NCBI RefSeq assembly: GCF_002910905.1
Contig: NZ_NEUE01000293.1
Location: 1 to 64,000, forward strand
Origin: Streptomyces sp. SM11
GTDB lineage: Bacteria > Actinomycetota > Actinomycetes > Streptomycetales > Streptomycetaceae
Length of the DNA: 64,000 bases
Direction of reading: 5' to 3'
How positions within the stretch are numbered: the first letter of the stretch is position 1; each line of letters starts with the position of its first letter. The notes under the pieces were generated by a model that was given only the letters and a program-made list of their open reading frames with translations, was not told the origin of the DNA and did not search any database. This document shows, in pieces, positions 56,491-64,000 of the stretch. The translations under genes and the position numbers were made by a program.

Positions 56491-57392
56491 AGCCGCTCCA
56501 GCTGTCGCTCGGCCAGTGTCCGGATGTCCTTCTTGCTGATCGGGACGGTGTCGTGGATGTTGATGTCGAGCGCGATGTCGCCGCGCACCGCCAGGGCCCT
56601 GGCATGGTAGGCGGGCAGATAGCCGGCCTTCCGCTCGACCTTGTACAGGAAATAGCGGCCTTCGCGGCTTCCCTCGATCGGATCGCCCGGGTTGCCCGCG
56701 CCTTCTTTGTCCGGCATGTAGAACATCTGGTCGGCGAAGTGGTCGGACGCGCCGAGCACGTCGCTCGACCGGAACTGGATCAGATGGACGACCGTCTCGC
56801 GGTACTGCCCCTGCTGCCAGGCGGCCGACGCCACCCGTCGCAGCCCGAGCCCGGCCAGCGACTCGAACATGTAGTGCGGGTCCTCGTAGAAGCCCTCGGC
56901 ATACTGGCCGATCGGCTCCCAGCCGTCCTCGATGCCCAGTTTGCCGGTGAGCTTCTTCGCGCCCTTGGGCCGGTCGACGAGCAGCTTGCGCAGGTCGCCG
57001 TCCGTCCTGACCTGCCGGTCCTGGGCCGCGGGCAGCGGAGCCGGGGTCTGATCGGCGGCCGCCGGCTTCGCCGGGTAGCCGAGGCCGGGCTGCGACAGGG
57101 CGGCCAGCGGCGTCGGCGCCCGCTCCGCCTGGACGCCGTAGCCGACGGCGGCCCCGCCCGAGATTCCGAGCAGCGCCGCCGCCGTGATGATCAGCGTCGT
57201 ACGACCGCGCGGCCGGCGGCGTACGGGCGCACCGGACGCGGCGGGCGGGACGAGCGGTTCGGCCGGTGGGGCCGGTGGGGCTGGTGGGGCTGGTGGGGCT
57301 GGTGGGGCTGGTGGGGCCGACACGGGTGCGGGCCCCATCGGCGTGGTCGCGGACCCTTCCGGCGCGGCAGGAGTGGTGTCGTTCTGTTCCAA
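56487..57392 (-). CDS. Membrane-anchored protein, paralogue 3 of 3
   Basis: A 301-residue protein, the first gene of the trio. N-terminus has a repeated P-P-A block encoded by 9-bp tandem repeats at about 57264-57318, then a membrane helix (TTLIITAAALLGISGGAAVGYGV) and an external domain starting DLRKLLVDRPKGAKKLTGKLG, with ETVVHLIQFRSSDVLGASDHFADQMFYM. Transcription starts next to the divergent dsrE-type gene. The tandem repeat is frame-neutral. Function unknown. Confidence 0.75.
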   Translation of the reverse strand: MEQNDTTPAAPEGSATTPMGPAPVSAPPAPPAPPAPPAPPAPPAEPLVPPAASGAPVRRRPRGRTTLIITAAALLGISGGAAVGYGVQAERAPTPLAALSQPGLGYPAKPAAADQTPAPLPAAQDRQVRTDGDLRKLLVDRPKGAKKLTGKLGIEDGWEPIGQYAEGFYEDPHYMFESLAGLGLRRVASAAWQQGQYRETVVHLIQFRSSDVLGASDHFADQMFYMPDKEGAGNPGDPIEGSREGRYFLYKVERKAGYLPAYHARALAVRGDIALDINIHDTVPISKKDIRTLAERQLERL

Positions 57393-57497
57393 AAGGGGTC
57401 CCCCCAGAGACCTGAAGCGCGGGTTCCTTTACCTGCGCGTACTAGTGACCCCCAGGCCGGCAAGGAGGTTGCGCCCCGGACGATTACAGTTCGGCAT

Positions 57498-57860
57498 ATG
57501 CCGAAGAAGCTTGTGATCAAGGTGACCGCCGGACCCGAGGCCGCCGAGCGCTGCTCCCAGGCCTTCACCGTGGCGGCCGTGGGCGTCGCCAGCGGTGTCG
57601 AGGTCTCGCTCTGGCTGACCGGGGAGTCCTCGTGGTTCGCGCTGCCGGGCCGGGCCGCCGAGTTCGAACTGCCGCACGCCGCCCCGCTGCCCGACCTGCT
57701 GGACTCGATCCTGGCGGGCGGCCGGATCACTCTGTGCACCCAGTGCGCGGCCCGGCGCGACATCACCGAGAAGGACGTGCTGGAGGGCGTACGCATCGCG
57801 GGGGCGCAGGTATTCGTGCAGGAGGCCATGGCGGACGGCGCCCAGGCGCTCGTCTACTGA
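57498..57860 (+). CDS. DsrE family protein
   Basis: A 120-residue cytosolic protein of the DsrE/DsrF sulphur-relay fold: MPKKLVIKVTAGPEAAERCSQAFTVAAVGVASGVEVSLWLTGESSWF, then GRITLCTQCAARRDITEKDVLEGVRIAGAQVF. Two Cys in C-T-Q-C are candidates for persulphide transfer. A conserved single-copy gene in Streptomyces as far as I recall; no partner DsrEFH genes lie near. The first ATG after GGCAT is used. Convergent with DUF3099. Confidence 0.85.
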   Translation: MPKKLVIKVTAGPEAAERCSQAFTVAAVGVASGVEVSLWLTGESSWFALPGRAAEFELPHAAPLPDLLDSILAGGRITLCTQCAARRDITEKDVLEGVRIAGAQVFVQEAMADGAQALVY

Positions 57861-57881
57861 CCCGGCCGGGGCCCCGCCGCT

Positions 57882-58139
57882 TCAGTGGTGCTTCTTGCCG
57901 TCCAGCTCGTCCCACCACGCGTCGGACTTCGGGTCGCCGGAGGGGTCGTCCCACCAACGGTCCTCCGGGCCACGCCGGTTGGCGATCATCGCGGCGATCG
58001 GCGGGATCACCATGGCGACCACGCACATGCCGACGGCGACCGGCATGGACCACAGGCGCACCAAGGTCCAGGCGGACACGAACAGCGCGACGCATCCGCC
58101 CATCATGAGGAAGTAGTTCCGCCTGCGTCGGGCGTACAT
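57882..58139 (-). CDS. DUF3099 membrane protein
   Basis: An 85-residue protein opening with an Arg cluster (MYARRRRNYFLMMGGCVALFVSAWTLVRLW) and two membrane helices, the second VAVGMCVVAMVIPPIAAMIANRRG, then an acidic tail with repeated W-W-D-D/W-W-D-E motifs. It belongs to the actinobacterial DUF3099 family, of unknown function. Confidence 0.85.
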   Translation of the reverse strand: MYARRRRNYFLMMGGCVALFVSAWTLVRLWSMPVAVGMCVVAMVIPPIAAMIANRRGPEDRWWDDPSGDPKSDAWWDELDGKKHH

Positions 58140-58177
58140 GCTTCCAGCGTAGGCCTCCGGGCCGCCGGACGGCACGA

Positions 58178-58229
58178 AGGGCCGCACCTCGCGTCAGGTG
58201 GCGTCCAACCGTTCCTGGGGTGCGGCCCT
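58178..58229. terminator. Hairpin between DUF1416 and DUF3099
   Basis: AGGGCCGCACC and GGTGCGGCCCT (11-bp arms) about 30 bases apart, situated after the DUF1416 stop. A possible terminator of the cysA transcript. Confidence 0.5.
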
Positions 58230-58269
58230 CCGGCCGTTCTGTGTGCCGTGGAAAACGGCGTGCCGTGGG

Positions 58270-58557
58270 TCAGACGGCGATGGCGACCTCGGAGAGTCCG
58301 CCGGTCTGCGCGACGACCGTACGGTCGGCGCTGCCGCCCGGGACCAGGGCGCGGAGCGTCCAGGTGCCCTCGGCCGCGTAGAACCGGAACTGTCCGGTCG
58401 CCGAGGTCGGGACCTCGGCGGTGAACTCGCCGGTCGAGTCCAGGAGCCGTACGTAACCGGTGACGGGCTCGCCGTCGCGGGTCACGCTGCCCTGGATGGT
58501 GGTCTCACCGGGCTTGATCGTCGAAGCGTCGGGGCCACCGGCCTGTGCTCCACACAT
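58270..58557 (-). CDS. DUF1416 protein
   Basis: A 95-residue all-beta protein (CNA-B/transthyretin-like): IQGSVTRDGEPVTGYVRLLDSTGEFTAEVPTSATGQFRFYAAEGTWTLRALVPGG. It begins M-C-G-A, a conserved Cys. The gene always follows the thiosulfate sulfurtransferase gene in actinobacteria, implying a role in the same sulphur process. It is 82 bases downstream of that gene. Confidence 0.88.
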   Translation of the reverse strand: MCGAQAGGPDASTIKPGETTIQGSVTRDGEPVTGYVRLLDSTGEFTAEVPTSATGQFRFYAAEGTWTLRALVPGGSADRTVVAQTGGLSEVAIAV

Positions 58558-58639
58558 GGTTCTGTCCTTCTGGTCGGGTCGGTCGGGTCGGTCGGATCGG
58601 CCATGTCGGCCATGTCGGCCAGGACTCTGCCGGGTGGCG

Positions 58640-59479
58640 CTACTTGTTGGCGCCGAGCTCGATCGGCACGCCGACGAGGGAGCCGTACTCGGTCCAGGAA
58701 CCGTCGTAGTTCTTGACGTTCTCCTGGCCGAGCAGCTCGTGGAGCACGAACCAGGTGAGCGCGGAGCGCTCACCGATGCGGCAGTAGGCGATGGTGTCCT
58801 TCGCCAGGTCGACCTGCTCGGCCTCGTAGAGGGCCTTGAGCTCGTCGTCCGACTTGAAGGTGCCGTCGTCGTTGGCGTTCTTCGACCACGGGATGTTCCG
58901 GGCGCTCGGCACGTGGCCGGGGCGCTGCGACTGCTCCTGCGGGAGGTGGGCCGGGGCGAGCAGCTTGCCGCTGAACTCGTCGGGCGAGCGCACGTCGACC
59001 AGGTTCTGGCTGCCGATGGCCTTGACGACGTCGTCGCGGTAGGCGCGGATCGACTCGTCCTGCGGCTTGGCCGTGTACTGGGTGGCCGGGCGTGCCGGGA
59101 CGACGTCGGTCAGGTCGCGGGAGTCGAGCTCCCACTTCTTGCGGCCGCCGTCGAGGAGCTTCACGTTCTCGTGGCCGTACAGCTTGAAGTACCAGTAGGC
59201 GTACGAGGCGAACCAGTTGTTGTTGCCGCCGTAGAGGACGACCAGCGTGTCGTTGCCGATGCCCTTCTCGCCGAGCAGCTTCTCGAAGCCGGCCTGATCG
59301 ACGAAGTCACGGCGGACCGGGTCCTGGAGGTCCTTGGTCCAGTCGATCCGGATCGCGTTCGTGATGTGGTTCTTCTCGTACGCCGAGGTGTCCTCGTCCA
59401 CCTCGACGATGGCGACCTGCGGGTCGTCGATGTGGGCCTCGACCCAGTCGGCGTCTACCAGGACGTCACTACGGCTCAT
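58640..59479 (-). CDS. cysA: Thiosulfate sulfurtransferase (rhodanese)
   Basis: Two-domain rhodanese of 279 residues that moves sulphane sulphur from thiosulfate to cyanide or thiol acceptors. N-terminal domain: SDVLVDADWVEAHIDDPQVAIVEVDED; second domain ends with the active-site loop YCRIGERSALTWFVL, where Cys is the persulphide carrier. The preceding Asp/Arg-rich loops match SseA/CysA of mycobacteria. GGAGGAGAACAAC precedes the ATG. A small Cys-containing leader peptide gene lies 166 bases upstream, and DUF1416 follows. Confidence 0.93.
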   Translation of the reverse strand: MSRSDVLVDADWVEAHIDDPQVAIVEVDEDTSAYEKNHITNAIRIDWTKDLQDPVRRDFVDQAGFEKLLGEKGIGNDTLVVLYGGNNNWFASYAYWYFKLYGHENVKLLDGGRKKWELDSRDLTDVVPARPATQYTAKPQDESIRAYRDDVVKAIGSQNLVDVRSPDEFSGKLLAPAHLPQEQSQRPGHVPSARNIPWSKNANDDGTFKSDDELKALYEAEQVDLAKDTIAYCRIGERSALTWFVLHELLGQENVKNYDGSWTEYGSLVGVPIELGANK

Positions 59480-59645
59480 GTTGTTCTCCTCCGGGGCAGT
59501 CTGCGGCGGTGTGGTGCGAGATGCGGAGTTGCTGGGTGCGGGTGTACGCGCGGAGGCACGGAACGCGGCGCGTACGGGGCACGGCACCGGCCCTGACGAC
59601 GGTCGAAGGGCCGGGAAGAAAACGGGACGGGCGCGAACGCCCCGC

Positions 59646-59726
59646 TCAGAAGGTGCGACAGAGCATGGCGGCGACGCGGCACAGGTCTACTGCCCGCCGC
59701 TTCGTGAGATCCGCCTGTCGCTTCAT
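59646..59726 (-). CDS. 26-residue leader peptide with Cys codons, upstream of cysA
   Basis: The ORF opens MKRQADLTKRR and contains A-V-D-L-C-R-V-A and C-R-T-F. This matches the actinobacterial family of putative leader peptides with an H/V-D-L-C-R-V core located before sulphur-metabolism genes. Ribosome stalling at the two Cys codons in cysteine shortage could control expression of the downstream sulfurtransferase. It is missed by normal gene finders because of its size. Confidence 0.75.
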   Translation of the reverse strand: MKRQADLTKRRAVDLCRVAAMLCRTF

Positions 59727-59944
59727 GGGTCCGATCGTAGGGAGGTACGTACGGAGATGTCACCGTCGTGTCGCATGATGAGACACGATCGTCTGCTATG
59801 TGAGATGCAGGAGAGGTGGGTGGGCCCCGGACCCGCTGCCGGGCTCCCCCGATCCTTCCCTGCATCTGCGGACCGGACGCAGGCGTCTCACCATCCGGAT
59901 CGGCCGGTCGGCCGAGGGGTCGGTCAGCCCGTCAAGGGGGCTTC

Positions 59945-59992
59945 GGTCAGCCGGTCAGCCGGTCAGCCGGTCAGCCGGTCAGCCGGTCAGCC
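59945..59992. repeat. 8-bp tandem repeat (6 copies)
   Basis: GGTCAGCC occurs six times head to tail, with a partial seventh copy, running from the last codons and stop of the DUF2993 gene into its 3' flank. The period is not a multiple of three, but it lies mainly after the stop codon, so only the 3' region would vary. Confidence 0.9.
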
Positions 59993-60676
59993 GGTCAGGG
60001 AAACGTCCGAGCCGGTCACCGATATCTCCAGGCCCTTCTCGGTCACCTTGACCTCCCGGAGCTCCAGGCCCTTCGGCAGTCCGTCGATGTCGCCCTCGAA
60101 GTCGGTCTTCTTGCGGACCAGTTCCTCGACGCCGGGGATTCCCTTGCCCGGCACCTCGTCCGCGCGCACCTTGATCGTGTGGCCGTCGACGCGGGTCACG
60201 GTCGACAGCACGCTGCGCGAGATCGGGCGGCCGAGGACCTCGACCGTGCCGGTGACCTTGGCCTTGCCGTTGCCGCCGTACTCCACGACGACGCCGTCAC
60301 TGGCCGCCCCCGTCAGGTCCTCGTAGCTGACGAGCGCGGTGCCGGTGGCGCGGGTGGCCGTGGCGCTCCGGTAGCCGGAGCCGAGCTTCACGTCGTGCAG
60401 TTCGGCCCGGACCTCGCTGACCCGTATCGCCCGGCCGGCGGCGCTGGTCTCCATGCCGGTGAGGTTGACGTCGACCCGGTCGAGCTGCGAACCGGCGAGC
60501 TGGGCGAGGAAGGGGAAACCCTTGATCGAGATCTCCGTCGTGGCGGGACCGCCCCCGCTGATGGTGACCCGGTCCTCGGCCTCAGACTCGGCGAACCAGA
60601 CGGCCGCGCGGTCGACGGCGATGAAGAGGCCGCCGAGCACCACCACCAGAACCAGCAGTATTCGCAGTGCGCGCAT
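59987..60676 (-). CDS. DUF2993 (LmeA-like) protein
   Basis: A 229-residue protein with an N-terminal signal anchor (MRALRILLVLVVVLGGLFIAVDRAAVWFAESEAEDRV), then repeated beta segments (ISIKGFPFLAQLAGSQLDRVDVNLTGM, the DUF2993 signature with G-F-P-F-L). Mycobacterial LmeA of this family binds phospholipid and helps mannan elongation in the periplasm; a lipid-binding role is plausible here. It is read in the same direction as the membrane protein and MoaD-like genes upstream. Confidence 0.85.
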   Translation of the reverse strand: MRALRILLVLVVVLGGLFIAVDRAAVWFAESEAEDRVTISGGGPATTEISIKGFPFLAQLAGSQLDRVDVNLTGMETSAAGRAIRVSEVRAELHDVKLGSGYRSATATRATGTALVSYEDLTGAASDGVVVEYGGNGKAKVTGTVEVLGRPISRSVLSTVTRVDGHTIKVRADEVPGKGIPGVEELVRKKTDFEGDIDGLPKGLELREVKVTEKGLEISVTGSDVSLTG

Positions 60677-60846
60677 GTGTCGTTTCCCCACCCTGAGCCG
60701 ATCGGTCCCCCTGGCGCCCGTGAGCCTACTGCCGCAGGAGGACGCCCTGGTTGATCGACGAGTGACGGCCCCTCGTCGGTTCCCGGGGGCCGTCAGCAGC
60801 CGCGACCGTACGGCGGTGGGTGGTGCGGCGGTGGGTGGTGCGGCGG

Positions 60847-62196
60847 TCAGAGGATGGCGCGGCCGATCAGGTAGACGGCCGGGGCCGCCGCGGTCAGCGG
60901 CAGTGCCACCCCGGCGGTCATGTGCACGAACCGGGACGGGTAGTCGTAGCTCGCCACCCGCAGCCCGACGATCGCGCACCCGCCCGCCGCAAGACCGAGC
61001 AGCGCGCCCTTCGCGCCGAAGTCGGTCAGACCGCCGACCGCGACGCCCGCGCCCGCACCGGCGAGCAGGGCCACCGCGACGGAGGCCGCGCCGGGCAGCG
61101 GGAGGGCACGGGCGAGCACGGCCGCCGCGACGGCCACCCCGCCGACCGCCACCGCGTCCGGGACCGCCGCGAGGTGTCCGCCGGCGAGTACCGCGAGGGA
61201 CGCGGAGACGACGGTGGCCATCAGCCCGTACATCCGCTCGTCGGCCCCCGCGCGGCTGCGGAGCTGGAGGACCACGGTGAGCAGCACCCAGACGCCCAGG
61301 GTGCCCAGCAGCGCGGCGGGACCGTGCTCCCGGCCCGCCACGAGCAGGGCGACATCGGCGACGAGCCCCCCGGCGAAGGCGAGCGCGATGCCCTGGCGGG
61401 CGGGCCACATCCCGTTGAGCCGGAACCAGCCGGCGGCCGTCACCGCCTGGAGGAGCACCACCGGGACGAGCAGGGCGTACGGCCCGATCGCCGCGCCCCC
61501 CGCGAGCAGCAGGCCGAGGGCGGCGCTGAGCGCCGCGGGCCGCATCCCGGGCGCGATGATCGGTGAGCGCCCCTCGGCACGGGCCCGCTGGGCGTCGGTG
61601 ATCCGGGCGTTGCCCAGCGTCGTGGGCGCGCTGTAGCCCGTGTCACCGGGCCCCGGCTGCCCGGCCGCGGGCTCGGGGACGGGCACGGGCACGGAGGCGG
61701 GTGCGGCCGCTGCGACCGGTGTGGCGGGCGTGGCCGGGACCTCGGGCGGCAGCGGGAAGGAGCCCGAGGCCCCCTGAGGCGGCAGATAGGCGGTGTCGGC
61801 CGCAGAGGGCCGGTACGGCTGCTGCGACTGGTGCTGCCCCGGGTGCTGCTGCTGGGGTTCTTGATACTGATACGGCTGCTGCGGCTGGTACGGGGGTTCC
61901 TGGTACGGCTGCTGGTACGGATCCGGCTGCTGCGGCTGCCCGTGCCCCTGCCCGTGCTCCCGCTCGTATCCCCGGCCCTGCGCCCGGTGGGGGTCGTCCG
62001 GGCGGATCGTCGGCTGGTACTGCGTGTCCCAGGTCGGCGCCTGCCACGTCTGCGTCGCACCCTGATCGAAGGCGGCCGGCTCCTGGGGCGAGGCGTGCTG
62101 CCCGGCCGTCCCGTCGGGCCAGTGCGGCGACGAAGGCTGCGGCTGCCGGTGCTCGGGATCGTACGGGTACGGGTACTGCTGATCGCTGCTGCTCAT
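60847..62196 (-). CDS. Polytopic membrane protein with Gln/Pro-rich N-terminus
   Basis: A 449-residue protein. The first ~200 residues are Gln/Pro/Tyr-rich and disordered (YQPQQPYQYQEPQQQHPGQ), followed by about ten hydrophobic segments (ALSAALGLLLAGGAAIGPYALLVPVVLLQAV; GIALAFAGGLVADVALLVAG; LLGTLGVWVLLTVVLQL; and others). The function is unknown. It begins ten bases after the stop of the MoaD-like gene and is likely co-transcribed. Confidence 0.8.
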   Translation of the reverse strand: MSSSDQQYPYPYDPEHRQPQPSSPHWPDGTAGQHASPQEPAAFDQGATQTWQAPTWDTQYQPTIRPDDPHRAQGRGYEREHGQGHGQPQQPDPYQQPYQEPPYQPQQPYQYQEPQQQHPGQHQSQQPYRPSAADTAYLPPQGASGSFPLPPEVPATPATPVAAAAPASVPVPVPEPAAGQPGPGDTGYSAPTTLGNARITDAQRARAEGRSPIIAPGMRPAALSAALGLLLAGGAAIGPYALLVPVVLLQAVTAAGWFRLNGMWPARQGIALAFAGGLVADVALLVAGREHGPAALLGTLGVWVLLTVVLQLRSRAGADERMYGLMATVVSASLAVLAGGHLAAVPDAVAVGGVAVAAAVLARALPLPGAASVAVALLAGAGAGVAVGGLTDFGAKGALLGLAAGGCAIVGLRVASYDYPSRFVHMTAGVALPLTAAAPAVYLIGRAIL

Positions 62197-62206
62197 GGCC
62201 TGCGGT

Positions 62207-62461
62207 TCACCCTCCTGCGAACGGCGGGAGCACCTCGACCGTGCCGCCCTCGGCAAGGCGTACGGTCTCATGCCCGCGGGTCCCGACGGGGTTCCCGTCG
62301 ACGAGGAACGAGCACCGCCGGAGTACCTGGCTCAGTTCGCCGGGATGCCGTCTCCGCACGGCGTCGAGCGCCTCGGCGAGGGTCGCCGCCGCGTACGGTT
62401 CCTCCGCGGTGCCCGCGGCTGCCTTGGCCGCAGCCCAGTAGCGGATCGTCCCCGCTGCCAT
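62207..62461 (-). CDS. MoaD/ThiS family sulphur carrier-like protein
   Basis: An 84-residue beta-grasp protein ending in the Gly-Gly that is adenylated and thiocarboxylated in sulphur carriers: IRYWAAAKAAAGTAEEPYAAATLAEALDAVRRRHP...GGTVEVLPPFAGG. The sequence V-L-P-P-F/V-A/S-G-G is the molybdopterin synthase small subunit signature. No moaE lies in the window, so its partner enzyme is elsewhere or it serves another sulphur-transfer route. Confidence 0.85.
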   Translation of the reverse strand: MAAGTIRYWAAAKAAAGTAEEPYAAATLAEALDAVRRRHPGELSQVLRRCSFLVDGNPVGTRGHETVRLAEGGTVEVLPPFAGG

Positions 62462-62519
62462 GGCGCCACTCCTTCGGTCGGTTCGTCGGACGCCTCGTGC
62501 GTCAGCTCTCCATGATGGG

Positions 62520-63437
62520 TCACGCGGGCGGCGCGGCCGTCGCCCAGTCGGCGATGCGGGCCAGGAGGGCGTCGTCCGCCGCGTTCTCCGCGTGGCCCAT
62601 CCCCCGCTCCAGCCACAGCTCCGCGCCGGCGGGACCGGCCGCCTCCGCCAGCATCCTCGGGTGGTCCAGCGGGAAGTACGGGTCGCGGTCGCCGTGCACG
62701 AGGAGCAGCGGGGCCGGGGCGATGAGCGGGACCGCGGCGACCGGTGGGAGCGGGACGGGGTCCCAGTCCTCGGTGGCGATACGGGTACGGAATCCGTAGC
62801 GGCCGACGAGGCGGCCCGTGGGGCGGGTGACCACCCAGTGGAGCCGGCGCATCGGGGCCGTCCCCCGGTAGTACCAGCGGGCGGGAGCACTGACGGAGAC
62901 CACCACGTCCGAGTGCGCCCCCGTACTCCCAGTGCGCCCCTCGCGCGCCCGTACGCGTGCGGGCGTCTCCCCGAGGACGGATTCCGCCGTATACAGAGCG
63001 CCGTGCCGGAGCACCACGGAGCCGCCCATCGAGAACCCGACCGTGACGACCCGGGTGTGTCCCAGCTCCCGCGCCCAGGCCACCGCCGCGGCCAGGTCCA
63101 GCACCTCGCGGTCGCCCACGGTGGAGCGCCCGCCGGACCTCCCGTGGCCCCGGAACGAGAACGTGATCACGGCCGCACGCTGGGCGAACGCCCGCGCGGC
63201 GCGACGTACGGCGGGACGGTCGGCCGAGCCGGTGAACCCGTGCGCGACGACGATCGCGGGGACCGTCGCGGGGGCCCCGTCCCTCTCGTCCTCCGGCGCC
63301 CCGGAACCCGCCGTACACGGTTCGTACACCGCCTCGACCCGCACGCCGTCATCGGTCAGCAAGGTGGCGCACCGTGGGGAAGGCGTGAGCAAGGGAACAG
63401 AAGAACCCGGGAATCGGCCCTCGGACACGGAACTCAT
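62520..63437 (-). CDS. Alpha/beta hydrolase
   Basis: A 305-residue hydrolase. The core contains AIVVAHGFTGSADRPAVRRAARAFAQRAAVITFSFRGHGRSGG (oxyanion hole and H-G-x-S-G-G), the nucleophile in TVGFSMGGSVVLRHGAL (G-F-S-M-G-G), Asp in LLLVHGDRDPYFPLDHPRML and His in RGMGHAENAADD. All triad residues are present. The gene is first in a leftward group with moaD-like and membrane-protein genes. Substrate unknown. Confidence 0.88.
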   Translation of the reverse strand: MSSVSEGRFPGSSVPLLTPSPRCATLLTDDGVRVEAVYEPCTAGSGAPEDERDGAPATVPAIVVAHGFTGSADRPAVRRAARAFAQRAAVITFSFRGHGRSGGRSTVGDREVLDLAAAVAWARELGHTRVVTVGFSMGGSVVLRHGALYTAESVLGETPARVRAREGRTGSTGAHSDVVVSVSAPARWYYRGTAPMRRLHWVVTRPTGRLVGRYGFRTRIATEDWDPVPLPPVAAVPLIAPAPLLLVHGDRDPYFPLDHPRMLAEAAGPAGAELWLERGMGHAENAADDALLARIADWATAAPPA

Positions 63438-63720
63438 GTGGGCTATTCTGCTGCGAAGAGGATCCGGGCAATGCAGCCCCCGGGTCCTTTTGTGCTTTAC
63501 GGGCGTTGTTACGGCGACGTTTCCACAAGCTCAGCGGTCCCAGGGCGCGGGACCGCACCGTAAAACCCGCATGACGCGGGACGCATGACGTACGAAGCAA
63601 TGCCGCATACTCCCCCGGGTCCGACCCGGGAGTGCCCCTCTCGCAGGGAACGAGGAGGACCGACGTAATGGGCGAGCGAACCGTGCAACACTATCGACCG
63701 AACCAGGCAGGTGGGCGGCG

Positions 63721-64000
63721 ATGAGTTCACTGCTGCTTCTGACGAACGCACTCCAGCCGTCGACGGAGGTGCTCCCCGCCCTCGGGCTTCTGCTCCACAG
63801 CGTGCGGGTGGCCCCCGCCGAGGGCCCGGCCCTCGTGGACACCCCGGGCGCCGACGTGATCCTCGTCGACGGGCGCCGCGACCTTCCGCAGGTCCGGTCG
63901 CTCTGTCAGCTGCTGCGGTCCACGGGACCCGGCTGTCCGCTGATCCTCGTCGTCACCGAGGGCGGCCTCGCGGCCGTCACCGCCGACTGGGGCGTCGACG
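63721..64000 (+). CDS. glnR: GlnR, nitrogen regulator (3' end outside window)
   Basis: Orphan OmpR-type regulator controlling nitrogen assimilation genes such as glnA and amtB. The 93 codons seen open MSSLLLLTNALQPSTEVLPALGLLLHSVRVAPAEGPALVDTPGADVILVDGRRDL and continue through LRSTGPGCPLILVVTEGGLAAVTADWGVD, the typical GlnR receiver domain with the D-V-I-L-V-D Asp. The DNA-binding half lies beyond the edge. The identification rests on remembered S. coelicolor GlnR sequence. It diverges from the hydrolase gene; the 283-base gap between them should contain both promoters. Confidence 0.92.
   Translation, partial: MSSLLLLTNALQPSTEVLPALGLLLHSVRVAPAEGPALVDTPGADVILVDGRRDLPQVRSLCQLLRSTGPGCPLILVVTEGGLAAVTADWGVD

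Noticed and set aside
59941..60000. Short repeats resembling a CRISPR array
   Set aside because: The 8-bp units are head to tail with no spacers, so this is a tandem repeat only.
63500..63530. Possible GlnR box GTTAC-N6-GTTTC before glnR
   Set aside because: Only one half-site matches the consensus; the second reads GTTTC instead of GAAAC.
1..64000. rRNA genes or standard tRNA genes
   Set aside because: No rRNA-like stretch and no complete cloverleaf with D-arm was found; only the D-arm-less structure at 19.4 kb resembles a tRNA.

Overview
The window is high-GC actinobacterial DNA, almost certainly from a Streptomyces chromosome. Evidence includes mycothiol synthesis (mshA), CarD, PhoRP/PhoU, the nickel regulator Nur, the WhiG anti-sigma factor RsiG, an Eis-type acetyltransferase, GlnR at the right edge, frequent GTG/TTG starts and the C/G third-position bias of the ORFs. 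From memory, phoP, gpmA, mshA, nur and glnR lie in one chromosomal interval of S. coelicolor (about SCO4230 down to SCO4159), and they occur in the same order here, so most of the window is conserved core chromosome.

Layout. 1-3.1 kb: an Opp/Nik-type ABC importer (permease and a broken substrate-binding lipoprotein) behind a Zur-like operator, and a GNAT gene. 3.2-5.4 kb: ispF, ispD, carD. 6-9.7 kb: a lipoprotein, then phoP-phoR divergent from phoU across a triple PHO-box operator. 9.8-12.4 kb: a 46-residue Cys-rich peptide, an MFS exporter and gpmA. 12.4-26.5 kb: a ~14.15-kb integrative element inserted in the 3' end of gpmA and flanked by an 18-bp direct repeat. It carries integrase, excisionase, a GTGACGC iteron array, a helicase-like ATPase, a primase-polymerase, an FtsK/TraB translocase, Spd-like small genes, a GntR repressor with two matching operators, a GNAT, and one AT-richer cargo gene coding for an Mrr nuclease-STAND NTPase fusion that is probably a phage-defence effector. 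26.6-38 kb: methyltransferases, a toxin-antitoxin pair, lipoprotein, YbjN protein, mshA, NlpC/P60 hydrolase, a SpoIIE-type phosphatase, and an HTH/HbhA-like/DUF2516 group. 38-48.7 kb: accessory DNA with several gene remnants (nonsense-interrupted alpha/beta hydrolase, MFS tail, TetR and DrrA tails fused by a deletion) among an aldo-keto reductase, epimerase, LysR, M23 peptidase, HAD, TetR and an orphan ABC-2 permease. 48.7-64 kb: core genes again: Eis, asparaginase II, rsiG, dtd, nitrobindin-like, nur, ygfZ, three paralogous membrane-anchored proteins, DsrE, DUF3099, DUF1416-cysA with a Cys-codon leader peptide, a DUF2993 protein, a membrane protein, a MoaD/ThiS-like protein, a hydrolase, and the start of glnR.

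Most notable points. (i) The element uses a protein-coding gene rather than a tRNA as its attachment site, and brings a replacement terminator for gpmA. (ii) Its cargo is an 788-residue nuclease-NTPase with a TTA codon, which would make it dependent on bldA tRNA. (iii) The element contains a tRNA-like fold lacking a D-arm. (iv) A Zur-like operator overlaps the start of a transporter gene that has a frameshift and an in-frame TGA. (v) A scar joins the C-termini of a divergent tetR/drrA pair, leaving the permease gene without its ATPase. All start sites, family names and regulatory calls were read by eye; no searches were run.
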